A stretch of 64,000 nucleotides of DNA from Malus domestica. Taxonomy: Eukaryota > Streptophyta > Magnoliopsida > Rosales > Rosaceae. The position numbers and the translations under genes were made by a program. Of the stretch, positions 1 through 11,262 are shown one piece after another. Position 1 is the stretch's first letter. Every line of letters begins with the position of its first letter. The notes under the pieces are model-generated. The model worked only from the letters and a program-made list of their open reading frames with translations, had not been told where the DNA came from and did not search any database. The DNA lies in NCBI RefSeq assembly GCF_042453785.1, contig NC_091669.1, positions 17,157,001 through 17,221,000 of the forward strand, written 5' to 3'.

Positions 1-527
1 AAAACTCTGTAATGATATTATGTTTGGATATTAGACGTCCTGAATGCAACATATAGTGTGGCAAAATGATGTATTATATATAGACATTAGGTGTTGTAAA
101 GCTGCATATGGTCTCAGCCTTCTATTTCCTTGACAAGTGTACGGAACTCTCTTGATTTATGAGACTATGATTGAATTATTTCCCTGTAGATGCTTTTGGA
201 TGTTGAAATCTTGGCCATGACGGTATGGAAGATTTTGTTATTTGTTTTCCTACCTTATCTCTCAAAAACAAATGATGATTTTAAAGAGAAATTAGACGTC
301 CAAAGCATGTCTTAAACCGGGGTTCCTTAATTATTTGAGGAGAGTAGCGCTTTTGGATAGTTTCAATAACTACTTCAGCATTATATCTGATGATGAAGTT
401 GCATAGAGATTTTTCTGTCAAATTGTAGCTGCTTAAACTAAAAAGTCTCGCTCTCCCATATTGTGATGTGAGGTTGAGATCTTTATCTCCCTGCTTTCTT
501 ATCTGAACTGGTTCACATGTTTTTCAG
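1..527 (+). other. Intron of the PP2A B55 gene
   Basis: AT-rich sequence ending in a pyrimidine-rich acceptor (ttttcag, 521-527) directly before the first visible B55 exon. I found no piece of the preceding WD blade here, so the upstream exon must lie before position 1. Confidence 0.6.
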
Positions 528-1379
528 TTATGGGACATCAATATGGATTCAGGTCCGGTCCAAACCTTCCAGGTTCATGAATATTTAAGACCTAAGGTGA
601 GATTCTTGTCATCAGACGAAAGATGAACATGTAATTTGTGCCTAGTTTAATGGGCTTAAGCCTGATTATCTTGTTTAAATGTATCCAGCTGTGTGATTTA
701 TATGAGAACGATTCTATCTTCGATAAATTTGAGTGTTGTCTGAGTGGTGATGGATCGCGGGTGGCAACTGGCTCTTACAGGTCTGTTTTGGCATCTTGTA
801 TCTGTTTCCTGTCATTTTTATAAAAATTATTTGGGCTTATGTTAATATGTTATTAATGTGATCTCAGCAATCTATTCCGTGTATTTGGTTCTGCCACTGG
901 TAGTACTGAGGCAACAACCTTGGAAGCCAGCAAAAATCCAATGAGGTAAGTTTAACTCAAAACACATCAGGAAGCTTGACTGGGAGTTTATTTTATGGAT
1001 AAGGTTGATGATTATATAATGTATTTTCTGCTGTTTTAGGCGACAAGTTCAGACTCCTTCTAGGCCTTCCAGGTCCCTGAGCAGTAGTATAACACGAGTT
1101 GTCAGGCGTGGTATGTGCTTTCTCTTAGCCATTTTACCATTGACTTGATGTGCTGAACATTCTTTGGCTTGTTGGCCTTTCTGTTTTTGCTATATTTACT
1201 TGAAAGAATATTATTTGTCTACCACGACAAAATCTACTACAGGAGCAGAAAGCCCCGGGGTTGATGCAAATGGAAATTGTTATGATTTCACTACAAAGTT
1301 GCTGCACTTGGCATGGCATCCTAATGAGAACTCAATAGCCTGTGCTGCTGCTAACAGCTTGTACATGTACTATGCATAA
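528..1379 (+). CDS. PP2A 55-kDa regulatory subunit B (B55), C-terminal part
   Basis: The product is a WD40 regulatory B subunit that directs the protein phosphatase 2A core enzyme to substrates. Five coding exons are visible: 528-596, 689-780, 868-945, 1040-1110 and 1243-1379, all with AG/GT borders and continuous phase, giving 148 residues and a TAA stop. The first exon opens in the WD repeat core ([14 protein letters not shown]), followed by [20 protein letters not shown], the [20 protein letters not shown] blade, a basic plant-variable loop, and the last blade ending [20 protein letters not shown] plus YYA. These match the conserved C-terminus of plant B55 alpha/beta proteins. The upstream exons (about 350 residues of the family) are outside the window; 1-527 looks like intron. 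I see no frameshift or stop, so the gene is probably functional. The 3'UTR probably runs to about 2000. Confidence 0.95.
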
Positions 1380-2035
1380 ACATGGTCCAAGAAGAAACGT
1401 ACTTTCTTGGCTAGCTATTTTGGGTTGCTGCTGGAGAAGGTTTCCATCGCTTTCCCACCAACCAGTCAATTGGAGGCCACATTAATTCTGACACTTCAAG
1501 GTGCCCCTTGAACCTTTTGCATACGGTTTCATTCTCAAGGTCGGTAAGTGGCTGTCACAGAATTCACAAGGAAGAACCAACTTGATTTTGTTCCTCCGGT
1601 GAGCAGCATCTCCGTTTTCTTCCCCCTCCCAACCCCGTTTTCCTTTTTTAACATTTCTTATCTTTTTCTCCTGCATTTTCTTTAAATGAGAAGATGCGCG
1701 GGGGGTTATGTCTGGAAATTTGTGTTGGGTTGAAGTGGAGAAGAAAATGAGATTGTAGCAGCTCTCCTACAAGAAATCTAAAAAGTATGTTCAATATTTG
1801 CCATTAGGTTTTAATTCTTACTGAAACAATCATGGTGGGATTAGAGGTGTTGAAACTTGTAGTTCATTTTTTTATTGATTCTTTGTCATGCTTGAAATTT
1901 CATTAAGAATGTTTATTGTTTTTGTTGTAGCTTTCAAACTTTCTGTAAACTAAAGCAAAGCAAATAATTGCTGTAGCCTTCTCTTTGGAAATGCATGAGC
2001 CTCGTTGCTGTTTATTTTTCCCTTTTCGTTGTACG

Positions 2036-2506
2036 TTATTCGGCTCTAAAAGATTTCGCCGGAAGTGATTTCTTCTTATTCACGTCGTGCTTGAAGTGAA
2101 ATTTAACTAGCTTCCCTTCCATTAGAGACAAGGCCTCAAACTCTTCAGTTTTGATATACGACGCAAATGAGCTCGTTACCATGCATCGTTCTATTTGTTT
2201 TTCTTGAATGACAAGCCTCCTGCGTACTTGGTGCGATGGCAAGTGCCTTCGTTCATGAACGGTAGGTCTCGGGTTCGAGACTTAGGAGCAGTCTCTCCAT
2301 AAATGGGGGTAAGGCTAGTCGACATTCACCTCTCCCAGACCATGCATAAAGCGGGAGCCTTGTGCACTGGGTACGACCTTTACCTTTACAAGCCTCCTGC
2401 GTACGGCAAGTGGTACCGAAGCCAAGAGTGTCGGTAACAGAGGGAGAAGAGTGTCATTGACTCGGATCGTTTCCCATCGAATAAAAATGACTTGTAATAA
2501 CCTCAT
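2036..2506 (-). pseudogene. Unidentified antisense reading frame split by a SINE
   Basis: On the minus strand two open stretches (2506-2315 and 2242-2036) are in the same frame. The SINE insertion with one TSD copy adds 177 bases, an exact multiple of three. Without the insertion the frame would run about 98 codons to a stop near 2036 and is rich in basic residues. I do not recognise the product. It may be chance coding potential in the tail-to-tail region behind the B55 gene, or a small disrupted gene. No splice sites or promoter were identified. Confidence 0.25.
2228..2387 (+). mobile_element. Au-like tRNA-derived SINE with 17-bp TSD
   Basis: A 160-bp SINE. It has an A-box-like start (tggtgcgatggcaagtg), a B box (ggttcgagac, near 2271), the typical core with gggggtaaggctag, and the family 3' end gggagccttgtgcactgggt followed by acgaccttt. 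It is flanked by a perfect 17-bp target site duplication, acaagcctcctgcgtac, at 2211-2227 and 2388-2404. The pol III promoter boxes and 3' end match the Au SINE family known across angiosperms. Confidence 0.9.
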
Positions 2507-2807
2507 AAACGTTCCTTTCTATTTCTCTTGTTACGCGACTAATCACTCGTAGATGTTAGTTTCTGAGTTGGGTGCAAAACTCAACCCATTTGTCAAGTTA
2601 TAATTAATAATTAAAGAAAAGGGAAAAGGATGGGATAAGTTCGCCACTCTCCTCTTATTTTTTTTGTCGAAATCCACTCTCCCCATATTGACTGAGTAAA
2701 AAGTTTACATTTTAATTGCAAAGAAAAATAGAAAAAATTTTCTTTTCTTTCTACCACGTGTTCTTTTGCCCAAAGGGTAAAGAAAATCATCTCGAATTAC
2801 ACTAGAG

Positions 2808-2814
2808 TATAAAT
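2808..2814 (+). promoter_or_regulatory. TATA box of the ATP synthase subunit g gene
   Basis: tataaat about 30 bases before a likely 5'UTR that begins near 2840 and splices at a ttcaag/gtgttt donor (2896/2897) to an acceptor at 3600, just before the ATG. Position and motif fit, but no transcript data are available. Confidence 0.5.
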
Positions 2815-3610
2815 TTCGAAATAGTAGCCAAGTGATAAGCTTCTTCTCTGGCGTTTAGGGCTTCTGTTTCACTCCAAATCCCAAAAACATTTCAAGGTGT
2901 TTTAACAGTTTTCTCTCTCAATATATGCACGTTAATTTTCCGATTAGTAATTCTAATTTGAATTAACTTAAATTTTCTACGTTGGATGTTCAATGCGGAC
3001 TGTGTTGTTTTCTTGTGTAAAAATCTAGGTTCAATTCCTGTGCTTTAACAATATTTATATTTATATAATTAAACATACTCCTTTTTTTATATAATTAATT
3101 TAGCTGAGCTCTGACTGCTGAACTGGGTTTTTACTCACTGTTGATGTGGTGTTATTGACTAAATTTATTATATTAGATATGTTGAGATCACTAATGCTGA
3201 TGATCATTCAACCATGTATCGTTTCGCTTAAAATCTTAACAAAGTAATCGTAATGATCGATCCTACAATTTGATTTGAAACTTGGAGTACAAGATTGAGT
3301 ACTAGTACAAGTTTGTCTGATTGATGCAGAAGCTGTCCAGATTTCATTTTCGTTCTGTTACATTGGATTTGCGCGCATTGTCCTCAACGACTTGATGTGG
3401 ACAAGCATGAACACCTCAAGAATTTGATTGTCCTAGTTCAAGTATTTTTGTTTGGTGTGGGTGGGAGATCATGATCAAAGGATTTGGATATTTTTGGACT
3501 GCAATATTGATCAAAGTTTCTCCTTTTTGTCTTGCATCGTCACGATGTTGTTGAGTACATTTTTCTGTTGTTTGAATTAATGCGCCGTTTTTAGTTTCAG
3601 GTTCGTATCC

Positions 3611-4487
3611 ATGGCATCAAAGTTTCCACCAAAGCTGGTTCAGGCGTCGAACTTTTTAGTCAAGAATGGAGGTACTTATTACAAGCAGATGGTAGAGCAG
3701 AACAAGCACCATGTCCAGGAGCCCCCCACCATTGAGAAGTGCCAAACATTAGCAAAACAACTGTTCTATACTCGTCTTGCCAGGTTTTGCCCTTGTTCCT
3801 TTTTTATCTTTCTAAATCAGTGCAAATTTCTTGTACCGACAAGTCAGCTGTTAGTAGTACTAGTACCACCTTCCTTGTGATCTTGGATAGGATTCAGGAA
3901 CGCGCGCTGAATTCAATCTTGCACTAATTTTTCTCAAATTGTCAGATTATGATTTTGAGTCACTATGTGTTTTCTTTTGGTACGAAATGTGGCTAACTAA
4001 GAAACATTTGGCTAAAACAGGCATCCTCAAATCGATAAACGATAACTGCAGGACAATGACTCTGTGTGTTAGAAGATGTTGCATCATATCTTCGCTGAAA
4101 ATCCAACATCAATATATATCTTGATAATAAACAGTTGAGTTTATCTTCTGTTCAATAGACCAGAGATTTTGTTGCATTTTCCATCATCGTAATTACTGGA
4201 TCACATTGAACTTGTTGGCACATAGATGCTAGAAAATGCACGAACACGTGATTTGTTTAAACAATTGCGTAACTTTCTCCTCCTAATTTTTTCTCTGCAG
4301 TATTCCAGTTCGTTATGAAGCATTCTGGAAGGAAGTTGGCTATCTCAAGAATGCAATAAAAAGCAAGGAGGAGATGAACGTGGAGAATGCTGGCCTTGTT
4401 GCGCTCTTTGGAGTTGAATGCTTTGCCTGGTTCTGCGGCGGTGAGATCATAGGAAGGGGCTTTACATTCACCGGCTACTATGTTTGA
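3611..4487 (+). CDS. Mitochondrial F1Fo-ATP synthase subunit g
   Basis: Subunit g (ATP20 family) is a small inner-membrane protein of the Fo part of mitochondrial ATP synthase, involved in dimerisation and cristae shape. Two coding exons, 3611-3783 and 4301-4487, join in phase (360 bases, 119 residues plus TGA). The start ATG follows a 5'UTR acceptor at 3600 and opens MASKFPPKLVQASNFLVKNG. Exon 2 starts SIPVRYEAFWKEVGYLKNAI and ends with the hydrophobic, glycine-containing segment around GLVALFGVECFAWFCGGEII, which is the single transmembrane helix, then GRGFTFTGYYV. Length and layout are normal for the plant protein. The intron is 517 bases. There is a likely 5'UTR intron (2897-3600). No defects are seen. 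Confidence 0.95.
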
Positions 4488-5215
4488 GAGGGTGGCGCCG
4501 CCTTAGGAGTAATCTTTCAGCTTAGTTCTTGGTAATTTTTACATGCAAGTGACCTGGAGTGGCGATTTTGATTTTGCATGAAAAATTTTGTTTTCTGAAA
4601 TCTTTTACGTTTGAGCTGGAAAGCCAGCAAAACATGGCTTACAAAATAATTCAATGTGATTTTGTTCTGCTTATGAGTTGAATCTGTTCACACAGATGGA
4701 ATCAGATCTATCTTCTGATATCTGGTTGTCGATTTTTCTTGAAATTAATTATTCAAGTGTACAAATCAGTTTATATTTGGTTTAATTTCCAAATGCAATC
4801 TGTCATTGACTAAGTTGGATGAACTCAACTCAAGGAATCGAATCGAGAAGATGCATACTTAACTTGAAAATATATTAATATTTGGAGATGAATAAGAACC
4901 TCCAGTTTTATATGATCTGGCTCTTAAACAAATCAAATGCAATGTGGGGTGGGGCGGTGTTCTATGGAGAATCAAAACCAAAACATGTTTTATTGGAGAA
5001 AAGAACGTCATTGTCTTACTTTTTATAAAATACGTCGTATCGCCAATTCTATATCATTATATATGTGCAGTAGCGAAGTTAGGAATTATTGATAGGAGGG
5101 ACGAAATTTAGAGGGGCAAAAGATTCCAAAAAAATGTAGACAACTAATACGTTTAGATAGTAGATAATATTAATGTTGTTCATAATTCATCAATACAAAG
5201 ATATCTTCATTCTTA
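4488..5215. other. Intergenic region behind ATP synthase subunit g
   Basis: The first 150-200 bases are likely 3'UTR. The rest is AT-rich sequence with no reading frame, gene or repeat that I can name. Confidence 0.4.
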
Positions 5216-5219
5216 ATCA

Positions 5220-5405
5220 TGTTCTTTATCGTGTGCCCACACATCCAACGAAGACTTGGACGGAGACTCTAAGAAAAGAAATGGAGTACTTGGAGCTAAT
5301 AGAAGATTTGGCACAAAACCAAACACAGTGACGTTCTACAACTCATACAAATGATCCCACTTACTAGGCTTTGTTGTTGTTGTCATTGTTGTAGTTGTTG
5401 TAAAC
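5220..5405 (+). mobile_element. RTE-type LINE, 3' terminal fragment
   Basis: The plus strand encodes a decayed form of the C-terminus of plant RTE reverse transcriptases (KTWTETLRKEMEYLELIEDL, then a HTNDPTY-like end). It is followed by cccacttactaggctttgttg and a (gttgtt)n tail typical of RTE 3' ends. It is the same family and end as the minus-strand copy at 61935-62587. Only the last ~190 bases are present, which is usual 5' truncation. Confidence 0.7.
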
Positions 5406-5655
5406 AAGTTAGAATTGTTGCCGGCGAGGTAATGTCTATTGTCCATCTTATGATCCTATAGTTTAATCTCTTGCATAACATGCTAACTGTAGACTAATTG
5501 CTACCAGGAAAGCAGAAATAATCTCCTCTTTTTTTCTTTTTTTTTGTGTGTGTGAATTTGGCGACTTTGGTTTCTGTCATGACTCCAGAATATGATCGAT
5601 CGTCTTGATAACAATTCCTCTATTACCATCTTTATACCTAATTGTTATCCAGGTA

Positions 5656-5780
5656 CTGTGCTGCAATGCACGGTTGGAGCATTTCACATGCGCCGGAGGG
5701 ATTAGTCCTTGGGCCTGGGAAGCCTTTGGGATACCCTTGACTTAGCCAAAAGACACAATAAAAAAATAAAAAATAAATTG
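5656..5780 (+). mobile_element. SINE-like 3' fragment with A-rich tail
   Basis: Contains cgccggagggattagtcctt, then gggcctgggaagcctttgggatacc, then an A-rich tail. This resembles the 3' half of a tRNA-derived SINE family I recall from Rosaceae. No clear A box or TSD was found, so the call rests on recognition. Confidence 0.35.
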
Positions 5781-6047
5781 CTATGCAGGCTATCACTATT
5801 TATCACCATTCATTCCGCACATGTATTGTTTCTGCTGCACTCATGGATTGTGCGGAACATGTTAATCGAAATTAGAAGAAAAAGCTAATAACCATTTGAC
5901 CTGTGGTTAATCTTTACAGGATCAAAAAACGGCTTATAGAACAATTTAATGCAGAATAGGAGGCCTTCTACACAGAAGCCATTGAGGCGGTGCATCAGTG
6001 CTAACAAGAGGCAACCTTCATTTTAACTAAGTTGTATTTTTATGTAG

Positions 6048-6138
6048 GTGTTCTTGGAACCAGATTATCCAATTTCTCCAATAGCAACAAACTGGAAAAG
6101 ATACCGTGAACTATGGTCTTTAGAATGGGCAACCCCGG
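6048..6138 (+). pseudogene. Exon-like gene scrap of unknown family
   Basis: After a possible acceptor (tttttatgtag) there is an open stretch reading FLEPDYPISPIATNWKRYRE, then LWSLEWATP, ending at a GT (gtaact). It reads like one internal exon. I do not recognise the protein, and no neighbouring exons were found before the copia LTR that starts about 100 bases later. Chance coding is possible. Confidence 0.25.
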
Positions 6139-6238
6139 TAACTTGCTCGTTATTATTATTTTTATATTATTTTATTTAAGAGACAATATAGTAGATGTTA
6201 TTTTGAGAATAATAGTGGGTGGGAAAATAACATTTCTA

Positions 6239-6691
6239 TTGCAGTCATATTAGGTTAGGAATGTGATTGTGTAAATTCTAGTGTATCCAGGGATATCTTG
6301 AAATATTCCCTAGGGTTAGATATTATCCTATTAGAGTTGTAAGCCTTTTAGAGTAAGGATTTAATTGATCTTACTACTATAAATAAAGGCACAATGGGTG
6401 ATATAACACACCTCAGAATTACATATCTCTCATCTTTCCCTTGCCGCTGGCCCTCTCACTCTAGTCCCAAATACAGTTCAGTAAATTAGGCCTACAATAC
6501 GTTATCAACATGCTCTTGCCAAAAACTAAGAAACTGAAGGATCGTGGAGGAGGCTCTTCTACACAATCAAAGGCTTAATCATTTTCTACCAATCAGGTTC
6601 GTTTAAAATAAATTAAGATATTTGAAACGACCTTGAAGCATGCATGAAAACATTCCCTATGATGCATGAACCCCCTATATTTATCTTTTCC

Positions 6692-6731
<40 letters not shown>

Positions 6732-7520
6732 CATATTTGTTCATATATTTTGTCAATATATATATTTGCTCATGCAATATGCAATTATGCTATGTGGAAT
6801 TTGTTAGTCAAAGCATCGAAATTAATTTAGAAGTAATTAGGATTTTTAACCTTAGAATTCGAAAAAAAAAATTGGGATTTTTCGCGGTTGTGCTGCGGCT
6901 TGACGCCACACCTCCAGGCTGACATGATTGGCCTGCAGCCACGCCATCACTAGGATGGCGTCGTTTCAATGTCATGGACCACTTCGCAACAGCCAAGTGG
7001 GCTTGCTACCCCTGCACAGACAACCAGGCTTCGACCTGGGTTGGGTTTTACGTAGGCCTAAAGCCCCGAGCCCACCAGCAGGCCTGCATCCTTGCTGGGC
7101 CGTCCCCTGCAGCTTGGCCTAACCTGCCAGCAAGCCTTGTGCTTGCTAGGCTTTGTCCTAGCTTCGGCCTTCCTTCAGCAAGCCTCAGCTTGCTGGGCTT
7201 CGCCACCTATCACGGCCCGCGACCACCAAAGCCAGCCCAGATGGCTGGGCTTGTTTCCCACGACCCAAAATCGAAACCAGCTCGCAGCTGGGTTTCGCGC
7301 GCACACCCTTGGCCAGCACATGTGCTGGGTCCGTGTCCCTCTACGACATTTTGGCCCAAAACCAGCAGCTTGGGCTGCTGGGTTTTTTCCCAGAACCAAC
7401 TCGTGGCCTGCAATCATGATTGGGCTGCCTTTGCAGCTAACCCGTGGCCCATTAAACCCCTTTAGGGCCTAGCCCTCTCCCTTTTTAGTCCCAAATATAG
7501 TTCAGTAAATTAGGCCTACA
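6239..7520 (+). mobile_element. Short copia derivative: LTR, leader, LTR tail (copy A)
   Basis: An LTR at 6239-6496 starts TGCAGTC and has a TATA region (ctactataaataaaggcaca), CT-rich R/U5 and an end in CCTACA. It is followed by the primer-binding region acgttatcaacatgc and about 960 bases of the family leader. The leader contains an AT microsatellite (about 6698-6730) and a GC-rich part full of gctgggctt motifs. The last 50 bases of an LTR follow, ending CCTACA at 7520. The gag-pol region is absent, so this is an internally deleted, non-autonomous copy of the family at 21835-38367. No clean TSD was found. Confidence 0.7.
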
Positions 7521-7986
7521 ATAATTTTAATTTTTTTTTACTTTTTATAATGGGTGAAATTATTATGTATGTGGGAAAATAGGACAATGGGTGGATCTTG
7601 CAACTCTCTTACCCAATTTGATTCCTTTTTCTCCATTATGACTTATATAACAAAATACATGAACACCAAAATTTATTTAAACTATTTAGACAAAGAGGGT
7701 TTGAACTCGTAAATTTGTCACTTGCAAAAGAAAAAACCCAAAATTCGATCCAACCAATTTGCCCGACCCATGATTTGGTCACAGGTCCAGTTCAAACCCG
7801 ATTGAATGAAAGTTCAAATCCTCAGGAGTGAAAGAGAGTGAGAGAGAGTGAGAGTGGCTTGAAGCAAGCCACGTATCATCAGAAGTGAGAGAGCATGAGA
7901 GCGGCTTAAAGAATACCACGAGTTCTAACTGCACACTCAACAATCAACACCCATAGCCAAACGCCTTTCAATAGAGGCCTCGGGCA

Positions 7987-8175
7987 ATGGCGGCCAAATC
8001 CGTAGCAACACTACCATGGACAATATCCTTGTCCGTCGATCATCGCCTTTTGCCACGTGGAGGTTTACTCTGCGCCTCTCGCAACCACGCCTCTAGCTCG
8101 AAAATTCTTTGGCAAGTTCAGAGGAACCAGATGGGTGGTTTCCTCTATCTCAGTGGCGATACCTAACGACCAAAG
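7987..8175 (+). pseudogene. Truncated first exon with transit-peptide-like start
   Basis: From the ATG at 7987 the frame opens MAAKSVATLPWTISLSVDHR, rich in Ser/Ala/Arg and poor in acidic residues, like a plastid transit peptide. It hits a stop after about 60 codons. A second frame over the 3' half stays open to a gtacgg donor-like site at about 8176. No further exons follow; an old LTR element begins about 40 bases downstream. I read it as the broken 5' end of a nuclear gene for an organellar protein, family unknown. Confidence 0.3.
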
Positions 8176-8213
8176 GTACGGTTGCAATTTCTTGTGCTTG
8201 TGTGGCTTCGCCA

Positions 8214-8740
8214 CTGTATACATTGTAAGAAATATTCTGAAATCATAAGAGCAACAACAAGACATTAGGATCGCGAATACAATAACGAAATCGACATGAA
8301 AAGGAAATACACTTATTTGTAGAATTCGGAGACATGGTTATGAGGATGAAGCCATTGATGAACTCTAGGTTGTCTTCTCCTTCCAATACTCCAAAATATC
8401 CCACTACTATATGAATAGGTTTTTAGTATTATGAGAAATTCAACATATGGAAGTAGGGACTTAACCTAGTATTTATATACCATTAGGGTTCCTTATTAGG
8501 CTGCCTATTAACAACTAAAAAGGTCAACCCTATCACCTTAATTGAGTCCTATCATGATACAATATCTTTGTATTTGAACCTCTAAATGATTTTCCTAGAT
8601 TAGCTGCAATGATTTAAGACTCCACAATTCTTACCTAATTAGAACTCTTAATTTACTCGAATTGCACATCATTGAATAATCAAGTGATTTGTTCCTCAAG
8701 TAAACCAATTGTCACAAGTTGCCTTTCATAAAACTTTACG
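8214..8740 (-). repeat. 3' LTR of the large minus-strand element
   Basis: Read on the minus strand, the LTR follows the polypurine tract aagtgggagaa. It has a TATA-like tatataaatac about halfway and ends near caatgtataca. The first 220 bases match 19470-19688. The start TG has probably mutated to CG (cgtaaag here, tgtaaag in the right copy). Confidence 0.5.
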
Positions 8741-8751
8741 TTCTCCCACTT

Positions 8752-10315
8752 GAATGTCAATGTAATGTCCTGATAAGAACTCGTGGTGATCACTGAGTCT
8801 TCATGAGTTTGCAACCAATCTTTCCTAGCAACTTGTCAATTTTGAATCAAGTGCAGAACAAAAGAAAACAAGGCACACATTGGACAGTTCCTTGCACTCC
8901 ATGATTACATGCACACTTAACTCAAAACACTATGTTACTAACAAAGTCATGATATTAAGAGCTAATAGTCAAAACATTAGCTCACAATAGTCGAACTAAA
9001 AATATGCAAATATATTTCAGTACAAAATTAGTTCACAAAAGAACTTAACAATGTTGGTAACAAAATCCAACTTTTCTGTCAATTTAGAATATATTAAGAG
9101 AACAAGTAAAAAAAAAAAACGACATATTGTTTACAAAATCAGGGCCTCTTATTAAAACATATGAATAAAATTTAAACAAAATTTACTCTTAATGTATCAG
9201 CCACTAACACTTCAAATTTTTTAACACAAAATGTAATCTTTTACTCCCACTGATTAACAGAGACAAAATTATATAGATAAATTTTTATTACTCCCACTGA
9301 TTAAGAGAGTAAAACAAAACTTTTTAAATGTCTACAAAACGAAATAGATACCTTTCAAATACCTCCATTAGTAAAACATTAGTCATGGGATCTAGAACAT
9401 AAAATTTGTGAGCTCAACATCTTTATTCTAGATATTTGTAGGGAAGTGACTCTTGTGACTGAAAAATTATACAAAATCATTTCGTCAATTTTGTTTATCT
9501 AACATTTGACAGAAATAGAAAACTTTAACTAAATGTTTTCTAATGCATCAAAAGCATATAATTCTATAATCATCTTTGGACAGAAACTAATTATATTAGG
9601 TTTGCATAGCTAAAACATAAAATACAAGGGAAAACGTATATAACTTCAACACTTTTGAGCATATGAAGTATATACCATCTTATCAATTCCATGCTTCACT
9701 ATACATTGATTTATAGTTGTACTGAATAAGAAAACACTTTTGAGCAGATTAATTATCCATCAATAACATATAAATCACAAGTCTAATTTATTGAACAACA
9801 TACAAGAATTAATAAGCAAAACACTTTTGAGCAAAATATACTCATTAACCCTTCTTGAATTTCCTACAAGATTTGTTGCATATATAACAAATAAAATATA
9901 AACAAGTATAATAATGTACGTTTTATCTACCAAAACTATAACCATTAAAAGCATGTAAAATTGATGGGTGTGAAGCCCATAATACATTATTTCTCCCACT
10001 TGCGCAAACACTCAAAATTGCAAGATTAAACACTAGAGAAAGTGGTTTTCATATAACAAAATATATGCTAGTTGAATAAATAAAGATAGTGTACACAATC
10101 CATTATATAACATAACATGGCAAATTTTTACAAAGTTTGGAGTTAGAAAAAGCTATCAAAATTGTAATCAAATAGTACACGTTGCAAGATATGCAAAACT
10201 CCATCAGTATTTCCCAAGCTCTACCAAAATTTCAGATTTAATCATAATTTAAATAAAACCAATTTACAATCTTTAATATGCTCAAAACACGAAAATTTCT
10301 TAAATAAATTGAAGG
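8752..10315 (-). repeat. AT-rich non-coding interior of the large element (right of its 3' LTR)
   Basis: Very AT-rich, with repeated ctcccactgattaa (9245-9305) and cacttttgagca (9650, 9735, 9820) motifs. No reading frame of any length shows coding character. The 40 bases around ctttaatatgctcaaaacac before 10316 recur just after the Cassandra insertion (about 11578), showing an internal tandem repeat in the host element. Confidence 0.4.
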
Positions 10316-10320
10316 TTCAT

Positions 10321-10475
10321 TGTCACATCCCAGCTCGAGCCCTCACGACATCCCGGGCTTGACTCCACCGTAGCACGATATTGTCCGCTTTGGGCCCAGA
10401 CCACGCCCTCACGGTTTTATTTATGGGAACTCACACGAGAACTTCCCAGTGGGTCACCCATCATGGGATTGCATG
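10321..10475 (-). repeat. Cassandra LTR fragment, minus orientation
   Basis: The terminal 155 bases of an LTR, starting with an intact TGTCACATCCC at the TSD and breaking off inside the 5S-like part at gggtcacccatcatgggatt. It forms the left outer edge of the compound. Confidence 0.75.
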
Positions 10476-10569
10476 ATTTTGGACCATTTCTCGATTTATG
10501 CGTGTCATCCTTGCACAGAGGTCATACTAACCTTCTCTGTATTGTTCCAATTTTATCGAATGTCTTCTT

Positions 10570-10857
10570 ATATCCCGGTCCGGGCCCCCACCACATTCCA
10601 GGCTTGACTCTGCCGTAGCATGATATTGTTCGCTTTGGGCCATGACTACGCCCTTACGGTTTTGTTTCTGGGAACTCACACGAGAACTTCCCAATGGGTC
10701 ACCCAACCTGGGAATGCTCTCGCCCGAACTTGCTTAACTTCATAGTTCTGATGGAACCCGAAGCCGATGAGCTCTCAAAAGGCCTCATGCTACGTAGAGA
10801 TGAGAATATACATAAAAGGCTTACATGATCCACTCCCTTGGGTGATGTGGGAAGTAA
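10570..10857 (-). repeat. Cassandra LTR, minus orientation, second copy
   Basis: A nearly full LTR on the minus strand, missing its last few bases (the TGTCACA expected at the left edge is replaced by cttatatcccgg). The 5S-like core is at about 10697-10765. Only about 20 bases of interior separate it from the LTR at 10880. Confidence 0.75.
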
Positions 10858-10879
10858 CAATTGGATCTGATACCAAATT

Positions 10880-11172
10880 GTCACATCCCGGCCCAGGTCC
10901 CCACCACATCCCGAGCTCGACTCTGCTGTAGCATGATATTGTCCACTTTGGGCCCTGACCACGCCCTCACGGTTTTGTTTCTGGGAACTCACATAAGAAC
11001 TTCCCAGTGGGTCACCCATCTTGGGAATGCTCTCGCCCGAACTCGTTTAACTTCGGAGTTCCAATGGAACCCGAAACTAGTTAGCTCCCAAAAGGCCTCG
11101 TGCTAGGTAAAGATGAGAATATACATATAAGACTTATAGGATCCACTCCTCCGAGCAATGTGGGATGTGGGG
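10880..11172 (-). repeat. Cassandra LTR, minus orientation
   Basis: A reverse-complement copy of the 292-bp LTR: it begins (plus strand) tgtcacatcccggcccaggt and ends at the caatgtgggatgtg that corresponds to the LTR start. The 5S-like core lies at about 11010-11075. A reversed primer-binding site (gataccaaat) abuts its left edge. Confidence 0.8.
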
Positions 11173-11262
11173 TTCGAGCCAAGATGTGACAATTTAGTAT
11201 CAGAGCCAATCCTTGGCCGGAAGTGTGTCGACGAGGACGTTGGGCCCTTAAGGGGGGTGGAT

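Noticed and set aside
6974..7465. Open frame of 163 codons, Pro/Ala/Ser-rich
   Set aside because: It lies in the GC-rich copia leader. The same region in two other copies (21600-21830, 25860-26470) is not open in this frame, and frames on both strands overlap here because of base composition.
10690..11110. 5S rRNA gene candidate
   Set aside because: The 5S-like stretch is only the 3' two thirds of 5S RNA and sits inside Cassandra LTRs with their TG..CA ends and primer-binding sites.
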